Positions 1 through 6,343 of a DNA stretch of 39,850 nt are shown here, in pieces. The position numbers and the translations under genes were made by a program. This DNA is from a virus. The stretch is from IMG/VR virus record IMGVR_UViG_3300026078_000050, positions 1 to 39,850 of that record; one strand, written 5' to 3'. The stretch's first letter is position 1. Each line of letters starts with the position of its first letter. The notes beneath the pieces were generated by a model. It was not told where the DNA came from and made no database searches. It saw only the letters and a list, made by a program, of their open reading frames with translations.

Positions 1-45
1 CCGCACTTTTAGAGTTTCTCTGGGGGAGTTCCTGATTTCGCGGTG

Positions 46-939
46 CTACAGGTCGCCCAGGTTCAGCCCGCGTGCCTCGTTGATGGCCCGTTCGGTCGCC
101 GAGGCCTTGGTGTAGCGGTCAAGCATGTCGCGGCGCGTCCAGCCGGCGACGGCCATCAGCCCGCCCTCGGATCCGCCGGCCGCGAGCCACCGCTGCGACG
201 CGGTGTGCCGGGTCAGGTGCGGGTGGAAGTTCTCGATGCCGGCCCGTTCGGCGCGGCGCGCCAGTGTGCGGTACAGCGCCTGGTAGGTGAACCGCTTCCC
301 GCGGTCGCCGAGCCACAGCGTCGGCGTGTCGGCCAGCCGGTGCGTCTTGCGCATCCGGATGTACCGGTCGATCGCGGTCGCGGTCTGCGGGCCGAAGGGG
401 ACCGCGCGGCCCTTCCCGCCTTTGCCGCTGCGGATGATCGCGTGCCCGGCCGCGAGCCGGACGTCGTCGAGCTCCATCGCGACGACCTCGCCCGCCCGCA
501 CGATGGCCTCCAGCATGAACCGGACGACCGCCTCGTCGCGCCGGTCGTGAAACGTCTTCCCGCTGCACGCCTTGATCAGGGCCCGGCACTCGTCGTCGCT
601 CAGCCGCGGTGTCACCTTCTCGTCCAGCTTCGGCGGGTTCAGCCCGAGCAGCTCGTCCCGCTCGATCTCGTCCTCGGCCTCCAGCCACGCGGAGAAGCGC
701 CGGACACCGAGCTGCCGGGAGCGCGCGGTGGACGCTTCGGCGCCGCCGTCGAGCAGCCCGGCGACGAAGGCGTTCACCGTGGGCTTGTCGAGCACCGCCG
801 GGACGCCTTCGCGGTCGCAGAAGGCGAGGAACTGGCGGACACCCTCGGTGTAGGCCTTCACGGTCTCGAAGGACTTCCGCTCGGCCCGCAGGTGCAGGCG
901 CCAGGAATCCAGCAGAGGTCTCAGATCGATGTCGGGCAT
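46..939 (-). CDS. int: Tyrosine recombinase (phage integrase)
   Basis: Site-specific recombinase expected to integrate and excise the phage genome at attP/attB. It has 297 aa, an N-terminal SAM-like core-binding domain (about residues 5-90) and a C-terminal catalytic domain (about 110-290). The catalytic set is visible: R148 in IVRAGEV, K173/K176 in SGKGGKG, the H241-L-T-R244 box, W267 and the nucleophile Y276 in DRYTKA. The length is normal for the compact XerD-like class without a long arm-binding domain. ATG start at 939; no convincing ribosome-binding site precedes it, so the transcript may be nearly leaderless. It is the first gene in the window and its 3' end is only 45 bases from the edge, the usual place for an attachment site in this layout. 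No separate excisionase is obvious nearby; the MerR-like protein at 27200-27400 is one candidate. Confidence 0.95.
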   Translation of the reverse strand: MPDIDLRPLLDSWRLHLRAERKSFETVKAYTEGVRQFLAFCDREGVPAVLDKPTVNAFVAGLLDGGAEASTARSRQLGVRRFSAWLEAEDEIERDELLGLNPPKLDEKVTPRLSDDECRALIKACSGKTFHDRRDEAVVRFMLEAIVRAGEVVAMELDDVRLAAGHAIIRSGKGGKGRAVPFGPQTATAIDRYIRMRKTHRLADTPTLWLGDRGKRFTYQALYRTLARRAERAGIENFHPHLTRHTASQRWLAAGGSEGGLMAVAGWTRRDMLDRYTKASATERAINEARGLNLGDL

Positions 940-957
940 GGCGATATCTTGACTGGG

Positions 958-1076
958 AGCGGCGTTCGGCGCAAGAATAAGGCCCCTGACCCGGAAAATC
1001 CCAGGTCAGGGGCCCTCAGGTCGAACAGTGTCAGTCCAGGTAGTCCCGCACTACGCAGTAGCGAAGCGGCGTTCGG
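958..1076. repeat. 12-bp direct repeat pair upstream of integrase
   Basis: AGCGGCGTTCGG occurs at 958-969 and again at 1065-1076, in the same orientation, on either side of the hairpin at 981-1014. Both copies lie in the integrase 5' region. They could be binding sites for the integrase or a regulator, but only the repeat itself is observed. Confidence 0.4.
981..1014 (-). terminator. Hairpin upstream of integrase
   Basis: Perfect 11-bp inverted repeat GGCCCCTGACC (981-991) / GGTCAGGGGCC (1004-1014) with a 12-nt loop. Read on the minus strand the stem is followed by TTATTCTT, so it would terminate leftward transcription arriving from the cargo block and insulate the integrase gene. Confidence 0.65.
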
Positions 1077-1142
1077 GGCCAGGTACTCACTGATCAGCAT
1101 CGAGCGCGAGGGCTGCAATACCTTCTACTGAGGAGCGCCCTC

Positions 1143-1226
1143 GTGATGGCCGTCTGGATCGTACTTATCGTCCTCGCCATGGTCGGCGCGCTGGCCGCTG
1201 CTCTGATGCTGGTGCTGGACCGATGA
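1143..1226 (+). CDS. Small single-span membrane peptide (27 aa)
   Basis: A 27-residue peptide that is nearly all hydrophobic, ending Leu-Asp-Arg; it would form a single transmembrane helix. The GTG at 1143 sits 7 nt after an AGGAG ribosome-binding site (1131-1135); the adjacent ATG at 1146 is the alternative start. Its stop overlaps the ATG of the next gene (ATGA at 1223-1226), which suggests translational coupling. Function is unknown. Short membrane peptides coupled to another membrane protein are common in actinomycete mobile elements, but I recognise no family. Confidence 0.55.
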   Translation: MMAVWIVLIVLAMVGALAAALMLVLDR

Positions 1227-1453
1227 GCCGCCACGCTCAGATCCGCGCCGCCGTGGCCCTACTGGCCGCCAGAGCCGCACTGGTCAGCTTCGTCGCTCTC
1301 GCCCTTGTGCTGGCCCCGTCGGTCGGGCACCTCGCGATCCAGGAGCACAACTGGCCGGCCCGCGTGATCATGCTGACCATCTTCGTCGGTGTGTGGTGCA
1401 GCTGCTTCGCGCTCGCCGCCGCCCGCGCACACCAGCCCAGTCCTCGAACGTAG
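1223..1453 (+). CDS. Small membrane protein, two predicted spans
   Basis: 76 aa. A short basic N-terminus (MSRHAQIRAA) is followed by a hydrophobic span at about residues 11-38 and a second at about 46-66, with a short polar tail. Starts at the ATG overlapping the stop of the preceding 27-aa membrane peptide, so the two are probably made together. It is closed downstream by the bidirectional hairpin at 1467-1505. Location in the integrase-proximal cargo block suggests expression in the lysogen. Function unknown; a role in altering the host envelope is only a guess. Confidence 0.65.
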   Translation: MSRHAQIRAAVALLAARAALVSFVALALVLAPSVGHLAIQEHNWPARVIMLTIFVGVWCSCFALAAARAHQPSPRT

Positions 1454-1466
1454 CGCCTGAGCACGA

Positions 1467-1505
1467 CGACGCCCCCGGCACCGCACGGGTATGCCGGGGG
1501 CGTCG
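1467..1505. terminator. Bidirectional hairpin terminator
   Basis: 14-bp perfect stem CGACGCCCCCGGCA (1467-1480) / TGCCGGGGGCGTCG (1492-1505) with an 11-nt loop. It lies between two convergent genes (plus-strand 1223-1453 and minus-strand 1517-1696), as expected for a shared terminator. No U tract, as is common in high-G+C actinomycetes. Confidence 0.85.
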
Positions 1506-1516
1506 CGCTGTGCGGG

Positions 1517-1696
1517 CTACGCCTGGCGCAGCTGATCGATCGCGGCCTTCCACGCCATGGCCGGAACGGCGAGCTGGCCGCCCTGGCGGTCCTTCGTGTC
1601 GCGCACACCGACCGTGGCGGACAGCTTCACCTCGACGCAGTTGTCGGTGTTTCCGCTGTAGCTGCTCGTTTTCCAGGTGTGCTTGGGTATCCTCAT
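1517..1696 (-). CDS. DUF397 domain protein
   Basis: 59 aa covering a complete DUF397 domain: W8-K-T-S-S-Y-S near the N-terminus, the conserved NCVEV segment and a VRDTKD motif, the signature of this actinomycete-specific family. Known members (for example BldB-related small proteins) are encoded beside XRE/DUF5753 regulators and are thought to work with them in development or as toxin-antitoxin-like pairs. Here the ATG at 1696 overlaps the TGA of the XRE gene (ATGA), giving tight coupling. The true start is internal to a longer open frame; the domain boundary and the overlap decide it. Role in this phage is inferred from the family only. Confidence 0.9.
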   Translation of the reverse strand: MRIPKHTWKTSSYSGNTDNCVEVKLSATVGVRDTKDRQGGQLAVPAMAWKAAIDQLRQA

Positions 1697-2571
1697 CCTT
1701 TCTCCATTTCTGCAATGGCGGCGGCGATGCGTTCGGCTGAGTCGTCCTTGCTCATCGCCGCCGCCTCCCCGGCTTCCACTGTGCGGGCGTACTCGGCCAG
1801 GTCCTCGTCGAGATCGAGGATCTGGCCACTTCGCCGGGTGTCGAGGGAGACGATCGCCAGCCCTGCGTCGTCGCGCGGGAGGATCATCGAGAAGGCACCG
1901 CTCATGCCCGGGTACCAGCCGGCGGTGTCGGGGACGACGAGGATCGTGGCGTTGCTCCACGTGGTGGCGATGTGGTGGAGGAACCGCAGCTGGTCCACCA
2001 TGACCTCGCGGCCGCCGATGTGCTTGCGGAGCGCGGCCTCATCGATCAGGGCCTTGTAGGCGACGGGCCTGCTGGTCCGGGTCGGATCGATGACGGCAGT
2101 GCGGCCGGCTCGCATGGTCACCCGGGCGTTGATCTCCGAGCGTGGGACGGTTCCGCCGGACATGACAGCGCGGGTGTAATCCGGCCGCTGGAGCAGGCCA
2201 GGGATCACGACGAGTGCGCCGTCGGTGATGGAGCGCGCGTTGGCCTCGAAATCGACGAGGGCCGTGGCCATGGCGGCCTGCTCGGAGAGGCTGGTTGCGG
2301 TCCAGGTGTGGTTCTCGTCGCCGTTGACCATGCGCATGATCGTGTCGAAGCGCTCGCGGTCCACGCCAAGGAGGGTGAACATCCGTGCCCAGTCCTCGAC
2401 CTTGAGGCTGGTGACGAGGCCGGTCTCGATCCGCGACATGTGCGACTTGGCGACGCCAACGTCATCCGCGAACTTGGTCAGCGTGATCTCGCGCTGCTCA
2501 CGCTCGGCGCGCAGGTGGGAGGCGATCTTCTTCGCCTTTGCCCTCGACACGGCGGCGTTGTTTTCGGCCAT
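1693..2571 (-). CDS. XRE-family regulator with DUF5753 domain
   Basis: 292 aa from the ATG at 2571 (MAENNAAV). An N-terminal helix-turn-helix (about residues 15-70, including ITLTKFADDVGVAKSHMSRI) is followed by a DUF5753 C-terminal domain (about 95-285), where VIPGLLQRPDYTRAVM is the typical entry motif. These WhiJ-like actinomycete regulators are usually partnered by DUF397 proteins, which is the case here. A GTG at 2625 would extend it by 18 residues, but the ATG fits the family better. It faces a divergent plus-strand operon across a 148-bp region that contains five phased GGAAC/GTTCC boxes, the likely operator. Cargo or lysogeny functions are both possible; the usual phage repressor role is not proven. 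Confidence 0.92.
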   Translation of the reverse strand: MAENNAAVSRAKAKKIASHLRAEREQREITLTKFADDVGVAKSHMSRIETGLVTSLKVEDWARMFTLLGVDRERFDTIMRMVNGDENHTWTATSLSEQAAMATALVDFEANARSITDGALVVIPGLLQRPDYTRAVMSGGTVPRSEINARVTMRAGRTAVIDPTRTSRPVAYKALIDEAALRKHIGGREVMVDQLRFLHHIATTWSNATILVVPDTAGWYPGMSGAFSMILPRDDAGLAIVSLDTRRSGQILDLDEDLAEYARTVEAGEAAAMSKDDSAERIAAAIAEMEKG

Positions 2572-2636
2572 GGAACGAGGATAGAGCAGGCGACCAGCGG
2601 ATACGTCGTCGCCCGATCGGACCACTTGCAGGGTTT

Positions 2637-2685
2637 GTTCCCATGTGTTCCACTAGTCGCGGAACGTAAGGGAACAAGACGGAAC
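2637..2685. promoter_or_regulatory. Phased GGAAC/GTTCC operator array
   Basis: Five copies of one pentamer lie between divergent genes. Two read GTTCC (2637-2641 and 2647-2651) and three read GGAAC (2661-2665, 2671-2675, 2681-2685). Within each arm the copies start exactly 10 bp apart, so they fall on one face of the helix, and the arms point at each other. TTGTTCCC (2635-2642) and GGGAACAA (2670-2677) form a longer inverted pair. The divergent XRE protein is the obvious candidate ligand. GGAAC is also the -35 box of some ECF sigma promoters, an alternative reading. Confidence 0.7.
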
Positions 2686-2719
2686 ACTCCCTATCTCGAA
2701 CTGTACCGCGGGGACGGCG

Positions 2720-2893
2720 ATGGAGATACACAAGCGCGGATGGCGCGACGAGCTCACCGCGTGGACCAAGGACACGACCGGCCAGTCCATGCCGATCGGC
2801 GAGGGGCCCTCGGCGATCCTGAAGCCCGCGGTCGGCGACAACATCGCCGCGGTGATACAGGCCCTCGACGACGCGCGGCAGGCGGGTCGATGA
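2720..2893 (+). CDS. Hypothetical protein, 57 aa
   Basis: 57 aa starting MEIHKRGWRDELTAWTKD and ending in a helical segment (AAVIQALDDARQAGR). No recognised family. The ATG at 2720 is preceded by a weak GGGGA box. Its stop overlaps the next start (ATGA at 2890-2893), making it the first gene of a three-gene coupled unit (2720-3311) transcribed away from the XRE/DUF397 pair and downstream of the phased operator array. Small genes of this kind often neighbour XRE/DUF397 loci in actinomycete chromosomes, so the whole block may have been acquired together. Function unknown. Confidence 0.65.
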   Translation: MEIHKRGWRDELTAWTKDTTGQSMPIGEGPSAILKPAVGDNIAAVIQALDDARQAGR

Positions 2894-3135
2894 GCGCGCG
2901 GATCTACGTCGACCTCGCCACGGTGCACCCGGTCATCGACGGCGAATGGCACCGAGCGGATCTGACGGACATGCCCCAGACCGGCGACACCGTCACCATG
3001 CTGTGCGGCCTCACCGCCGAGGCCGAGTACGAGAGCGTGGACCACCGGCGCGAAGGCGCGATCCCGACGTGTTGCTGGGCCTGTGACGCCGCGTACCGGC
3101 GGCAGCAGGGCATTCCCGCTCAGGCCAGCCGATGA
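2890..3135 (+). CDS. Small cysteine-containing protein, 81 aa
   Basis: 81 aa starting MSARIYVDLATVHPVIDGEW. A single Cys in TMLCGLTAEAEY and a CCWAC cluster near the C-terminus (with Arg-rich flank) suggest a small metal-binding fold. Middle gene of the coupled unit: it overlaps both neighbours by four bases (ATGA at each end). This resembles small zinc-type proteins often found beside actinomycete XRE/DUF397 loci, but I cannot name a family. Confidence 0.65.
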   Translation: MSARIYVDLATVHPVIDGEWHRADLTDMPQTGDTVTMLCGLTAEAEYESVDHRREGAIPTCCWACDAAYRRQQGIPAQASR

Positions 3136-3311
3136 CCGAGGAACACCGCCCCGCGCGCTACTACGAGGACCAGTTCCGGTTCAGCCCCAGCGGACGCCGG
3201 CTGAGCGAGCTGACCGACGCCGAGCTGGTCATTCTCGATCCCAGCCGAATCGCCCAGCTCGCCCCTCCGCCGCCTCCCGAGGAACCGGCCGACGAGCCGC
3301 ACTCCTCCTGA
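3132..3311 (+). CDS. Hypothetical protein, 59 aa
   Basis: 59 aa, beginning MTEEHRPARYYEDQFRFSPS; then an amphipathic stretch (RLSELTDAELVILDPSRI) and a proline/glutamate-rich tail. ATG at 3132 overlaps the preceding stop. Last gene of the three-gene unit downstream of the phased operator array. No domain recognised; composition suggests a small soluble protein with a disordered C-terminus. Confidence 0.6.
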   Translation: MTEEHRPARYYEDQFRFSPSGRRLSELTDAELVILDPSRIAQLAPPPPPEEPADEPHSS

Positions 3312-3398
3312 TCTGCCCGGCCGGTGCGTGCCGTCCCCCGATCGCGCATCGTCCGGGCTCCCAACTCCGCCCGTCGAGCCCCTCCCCCTGAACCTGGC

Positions 3399-3503
3399 GC
3401 CCGCCGGGTCCACCGGCTCGGCGGGCGGACCAGACCGCGCCTCGTCTCGCACGGGCGGGCGCGGAGCCGGGCCCCCCTGGGCCACCTCCCCCGGGGGCCC
3501 GGC
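3399..3503 (+). terminator. Two tandem hairpins closing the small-gene unit
   Basis: First hairpin: GCCCGCCG (3399-3406) / CGGCGGGC (3419-3426). Second and stronger: GCCGGGCCCCC (3466-3476) / GGGGGCCCGGC (3493-3503), 11 bp with a 16-nt loop. They fill the 216-bp space between the gene ending at 3311 and the gene starting at 3528. No other signal or gene is seen there. Confidence 0.6.
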
Positions 3504-3527
3504 GCCACCCAACGAGAGGAGCCGACG

Positions 3528-3653
3528 ATGAGGATCAGGCACGCACTGAACTGGTGGAACACCGGAAACGATGACGACGACGCCCACCAGGGCTCGTCCG
3601 GCGTCGAGATCGACGACGACGGCACCATCGTCGACAAGACCGACGACAAGTAG
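3528..3653 (+). CDS. Acidic 41-aa peptide
   Basis: 41 aa. A basic/aromatic head (MRIRHALNWWNTG) is followed by a highly acidic tail with ten aspartates, including a DDDD run. Clear AGGAG ribosome-binding site in GAGAGGAGCC just upstream of the ATG at 3528. It stands alone, with strong hairpins on both sides (3466-3503 and 3677-3702), so it is a monocistronic unit. Function unknown. A DNA-mimic or small-peptide antagonist role would fit the charge but nothing in the sequence proves it. Confidence 0.6.
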   Translation: MRIRHALNWWNTGNDDDDAHQGSSGVEIDDDGTIVDKTDDK

Positions 3654-3676
3654 CACGTTCACGCCGACCGCGCCGG

Positions 3677-3702
3677 CACCCGGCCCAGCCTCCGGCCGGG
3701 TG
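3677..3702 (+). terminator. Hairpin terminator after the acidic peptide gene
   Basis: 9-bp stem CACCCGGCC (3677-3685) / GGCCGGGTG (3694-3702), 8-nt loop, followed by TCCTT. Sits 24 bp downstream of the stop at 3653. Confidence 0.7.
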
Positions 3703-3753
3703 TCCTTGAGGGCAGCGGCGGCAGCCCGCGCGCCGGCCAGGGCGGCGCGCCGA

Positions 3754-3788
3754 CCGGCCCCCGGACCCCCGCACGGTTCGGGGGCCGG
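3754..3788. repeat. Inverted repeat before the membrane-anchored protein gene
   Basis: 10-bp arms CCGGCCCCCG (3754-3763) / CGGGGGCCGG (3779-3788), 15-nt spacer, 55 bp upstream of the ATG at 3844. It could be another terminator or an operator for the next gene. Confidence 0.45.
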
Positions 3789-3843
3789 CCTCGTAACGGC
3801 GACCATGATCGAAACGACGGGTTGCGAGAGGGAAGGGACCCGC

Positions 3844-4212
3844 ATGGAATTCGCACGCAGGACGTGGCTCATCGTCGCCGCTGTCGCGTTGGCCGCGATC
3901 GCGATCATCATCACGGTCGTCGTCTTCGTGACGGGCAACCCAAGCCCCGCTGCCTCCCCTGCGAAGTTCGCCACCGTGGACGAGTTCGCCACCGCCTGGA
4001 ACAAGGCAGCTGGATGGCCGGACGACGAGCCCCTGATGCACAAGCTGTCCCTGCAACTCTCGTCCGGATGCCTGGCTCAGAAAGCCGGAACGACCCCGCA
4101 GCAGATCGTCGCCAACGCGGACGACATCTGGCAGGGCATGACTCGGCGGGGCAGCATGACGCACGATCAGTTCGTTGGGCTGCTGACGGCTTCGACGGCA
4201 TTGCGCTGCTAG
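3844..4212 (+). CDS. Membrane-anchored extracytoplasmic protein
   Basis: 122 aa. A short basic start (MEFARRTW) leads into one strong transmembrane segment at about residues 8-30, then a Pro/Ser/Ala linker and a soluble domain of about 85 residues with two cysteines (CLAQ and the C-terminal RC). This is a type II membrane protein with the globular part outside the cytoplasm, where the two cysteines could form a disulphide. A purine-rich ribosome-binding region (GAGGGAAGGGA) precedes the ATG at 3844. It is the last cargo gene before the bidirectional terminator at 4234-4280. I recognise no family; an envelope-modifying role in the lysogen is an inference. Confidence 0.75.
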   Translation: MEFARRTWLIVAAVALAAIAIIITVVVFVTGNPSPAASPAKFATVDEFATAWNKAAGWPDDEPLMHKLSLQLSSGCLAQKAGTTPQQIVANADDIWQGMTRRGSMTHDQFVGLLTASTALRC

Positions 4213-4233
4213 CTACCCTCAGGTAGCGCATGA

Positions 4234-4280
4234 CGAAAGCGGCCCCCGCACGCGCTCGAGAAGCGCGGCGGGGGCCTTTC
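4234..4280. terminator. Bidirectional terminator between cargo and lysis genes
   Basis: GGCCCCCGC (4241-4249) pairs with GCGGGGGCC (4268-4276); flanking GAAA and TTTC extend the stem with a small bulge. It lies between the convergent genes ending at 4212 (plus) and 4295 (minus), so it ends both the cargo unit and the long leftward late operon. Confidence 0.85.
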
Positions 4281-4294
4281 GCGTGTGCGGCCAG

Positions 4295-4606
4295 CTACGT
4301 CAGCGGCGGCTCGTTCTCCGGGAGCACGCCGGGGCCGGACACGGTCGGCGGCGCCGACTGGGTGCGCGGGGTGTGCTTCGCCAGCCAGCCCGCCACGAAG
4401 GTGAGCGCGCCGGTGACGAGGCCGCCGACCGCGCCGGTGGCCCAGTCCGGGACGGCGCCGTGGAAGACGTACAGGCTGAGCTCGGTGGTGGCGATGCCGA
4501 CGAGGGCCGCGGTGGTGCTCGCGGCCTTCACCTTGCCCTCGACGACGTCGAGCAGCTTCGTCTCGACCTTGCCGACCTCGTCACGCCAGTTGAACGAATG
4601 TGTCAT
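4295..4606 (-). CDS. Holin
   Basis: 103 aa. An N-terminal amphipathic segment (about 1-28) precedes two hydrophobic spans, about residues 30-50 (ASTTAALVGIATTELSLYVF) and 55-76 (WATGAVGGLVTGALTFVAGW), and a polar Pro-rich tail. The two-span topology, size and position directly after the endolysin gene fit a class II actinophage holin that permeabilises the membrane to release the GH25 lysozyme. It is the last gene of the late operon, ended by the terminator at 4234-4280. The assignment rests on topology and context; no sequence-specific motif is available. Confidence 0.75.
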   Translation of the reverse strand: MTHSFNWRDEVGKVETKLLDVVEGKVKAASTTAALVGIATTELSLYVFHGAVPDWATGAVGGLVTGALTFVAGWLAKHTPRTQSAPPTVSGPGVLPENEPPLT

Positions 4607-4640
4607 GGATCTGTCCTCTTTCTGACGGTCGGTCCGTGGG

Positions 4641-5618
4641 TTACTGGCCAGCCGCCGCGGTGCTCGTCGCCGGCCCGATGTGGACCTCGCCGGTGATCTG
4701 GACGTGCTGGGCGACCGCGTCGGTGACGATCTGCTTGACCGCGTCGACCGTGATCCCCGGGTCGTGCGACAGCGCGGCCACCGCGGCGGCCAGCCCGTCG
4801 ATCGAGGCCTGCGCGGCCGTCGACCGGTTCAGCAGCTCCAGGAGCACGTCAGCGATGTTCCGGCCGCCGAAGGTCCAGACGTCCGGCGTCGCCGCGTCGG
4901 GGTTGTTCGCGTCGTGGCCGGTGGCCAGGACCTTGTACCGGACGACGTCGCGGATCGCGTCGAGGTCGGCCTGGTTGAGGGGCATGTCTTCCTCCGAGGT
5001 GGTGAGTTGGGCGGTGCCGGGTGTCTGGCCCGGCGCGCTGTAGGACTGGTTCCAGTCGACGGCGCCCGCGCTGCCCGGCAGCGTGCCGCTCGAGCTGTAC
5101 TGGTGGACGTCGTAGCGGCCGGTGTACCGGCCGCCGACCTGCGGCGCGGCGCCGTACCGCGGGGCCCAGATGACGGGGTCTTCCGGCCATTCGTCCGGCC
5201 GGCACGCCTGCAGCAGACTGAGGTCCATGTACACGGCCGGGCGCACGCCGCGAGCCCGGGCGCGGGCGCAAAACGCGCGGCCGCGCTCGGTGGCGTTCGT
5301 CGGATTCCAGCCGGCGCCCTCGATGTCCACGGCCGGCGCGACGCCGGTGCCGCCGAGCCGCTGGCATTCGCCCCAGAGCACGTCGAACGCATAGGCGCCG
5401 TCGGTGCCGAGCTCGGCGAACTCGTAGCCGCCGAACGGGATTCCCAGCCGTCGGAACAGCGCGGCGTGCGCGTCGGCGGTCCACACCTTGCCGTCGGCCT
5501 GCTTGTAGTAGACCTGGGCGCCGTCGGCCATCTTGATCCAGCCGTACTCGACGCCGGGCAGCGCCGTCACGCCGCGCTGGTAGTAGGGGTGGATGTCCAC
5601 CCCGAGACCGGTTGCCAT
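4641..5618 (-). CDS. lysA: Endolysin, GH25 N-acetylmuramidase
   Basis: Hydrolyses the beta-1,4 bond between N-acetylmuramate and N-acetylglucosamine in peptidoglycan for host lysis. 325 aa from the ATG at 5618 (MATGLGVDIHPYY). The GH25 domain spans about residues 4-193: D8 in GVDIHP, the catalytic D98-x-E100 pair in PAVDIEG, and the late VHQYSS...AVDWN motif with D188. A linker (about 195-212) joins a C-terminal region (about 213-325) with helical repeats, possibly an oligomerisation or cell-wall-binding module; no known binding repeat is visible. No signal peptide, so export depends on the holin. AAGGG ribosome-binding site just upstream. Confidence 0.93.
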   Translation of the reverse strand: MATGLGVDIHPYYQRGVTALPGVEYGWIKMADGAQVYYKQADGKVWTADAHAALFRRLGIPFGGYEFAELGTDGAYAFDVLWGECQRLGGTGVAPAVDIEGAGWNPTNATERGRAFCARARARGVRPAVYMDLSLLQACRPDEWPEDPVIWAPRYGAAPQVGGRYTGRYDVHQYSSSGTLPGSAGAVDWNQSYSAPGQTPGTAQLTTSEEDMPLNQADLDAIRDVVRYKVLATGHDANNPDAATPDVWTFGGRNIADVLLELLNRSTAAQASIDGLAAAVAALSHDPGITVDAVKQIVTDAVAQHVQITGEVHIGPATSTAAAGQ

Positions 5619-5620
5619 GG

Positions 5621-6343
5621 TCAATCCCTTCGTCGGAGTGTCGTGCCGGTCGGCAGCACGGCCGGCGGCGTGGTGGTCGGCGGCGGCGAGCTCGGTGGGC
5701 ACGCCGCGTCTCCGGCCGGGCCTTCGTCGACCGTGCGCCCGTCGGAGAAGTCGTTGTAGTTGCGGCACTCACCGGCAGCGTTGCGGGCGAAGTACTGGCG
5801 GGTCACCGACGTCCCGGTCGCGCCGTCCTTGCCGTCGCTTCCGTTCTTGCCGTCGGTGCCGTTCTTCCCGTCGGCGCCCTGGCACTTCGCCGGCGTCGAC
5901 ATGCACGGCGGCGTCTCGCCGTCCACCCCGTTCGTGCCGTTGGCCCCGTTGGTGCCGGGCTGCCCCGGCGGGCCGACACACTGCGACGCGGTGAACAGGC
6001 ACGGCGGCGTTTGGCCGTCGTGGCCGTTCGTCCCGGGCTGGACGATCGGTGCCGTGGCTGGCGGCGCGACGACCGGTGTGCCGCCGAGGTGACGGACCTG
6101 GTCCGCCAGCTGGTTGGCCTGGACGACCAGCGTGGCCGTCGCCTGGTGCTGGTCGGCCAGCTCCCGGCCCACCTCCGCGAGTTGCTGGCTCTGGCCGGCC
6201 AGCTTGGCGTTGGCGCTGAACCACATCGCACTCAGCAGCAGCGCGCCGAACAGCATGACGGCGAACGACACCCAGATCCGGCGATGACCGCCGGTGTCCT
6301 TGGACTGCTCGGCGGCACGGTCGACTTCCTCATCGAGCGTCAC
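5621..6343 (-). CDS. Membrane-anchored collagen-like protein
   Basis: 240 aa. In order: cytoplasmic N-terminus (1-23), one transmembrane span (about 24-42), a predicted coiled coil (about 45-86), a Pro/Ala linker, then Gly-X-Y collagen-like repeats (about 103-178) and a short Cys-containing domain with a Pro/Thr-rich tail. The Gly-X-Y region is interrupted twice by a related Cys pair motif: QTPPCLFTASQC (C115/C122) and ETPPCMSTPAKC (C147/C154); C193 and C215 lie beyond. It would be a trimeric type II membrane protein projecting outside the membrane. GTG start overlaps the preceding stop (GTGA). Position inside the lysis cassette suggests a lysis or envelope role, possibly spanin-like, but collagen-like phage proteins are mostly tail fibres, so the role is open. 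Confidence 0.8.
   Translation of the reverse strand: MTLDEEVDRAAEQSKDTGGHRRIWVSFAVMLFGALLLSAMWFSANAKLAGQSQQLAEVGRELADQHQATATLVVQANQLADQVRHLGGTPVVAPPATAPIVQPGTNGHDGQTPPCLFTASQCVGPPGQPGTNGANGTNGVDGETPPCMSTPAKCQGADGKNGTDGKNGSDGKDGATGTSVTRQYFARNAAGECRNYNDFSDGRTVDEGPAGDAACPPSSPPPTTTPPAVLPTGTTLRRRD

Noticed and set aside
43-1131. Plus-strand 362-codon frame over the integrase.
   Set aside because: Antisense to an integrase with all catalytic residues; no ribosome-binding site and low-complexity product.
3571-3843. Upstream extension of the membrane-anchored protein frame.
   Set aside because: It would run through two strong hairpins and the end of the acidic peptide gene; the ATG at 3844 begins directly before the transmembrane segment with a purine-rich ribosome-binding site.
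4680-5759. Long plus-strand open frames opposite the lysis, tail and capsid genes (for example here and at 8004-9128, 9056-11179, 21601-23247).
   Set aside because: They are antisense shadows caused by high G+C; their translations are Arg/Gly/Val-rich with no domain pattern, and the minus-strand genes have clear families and start overlaps.
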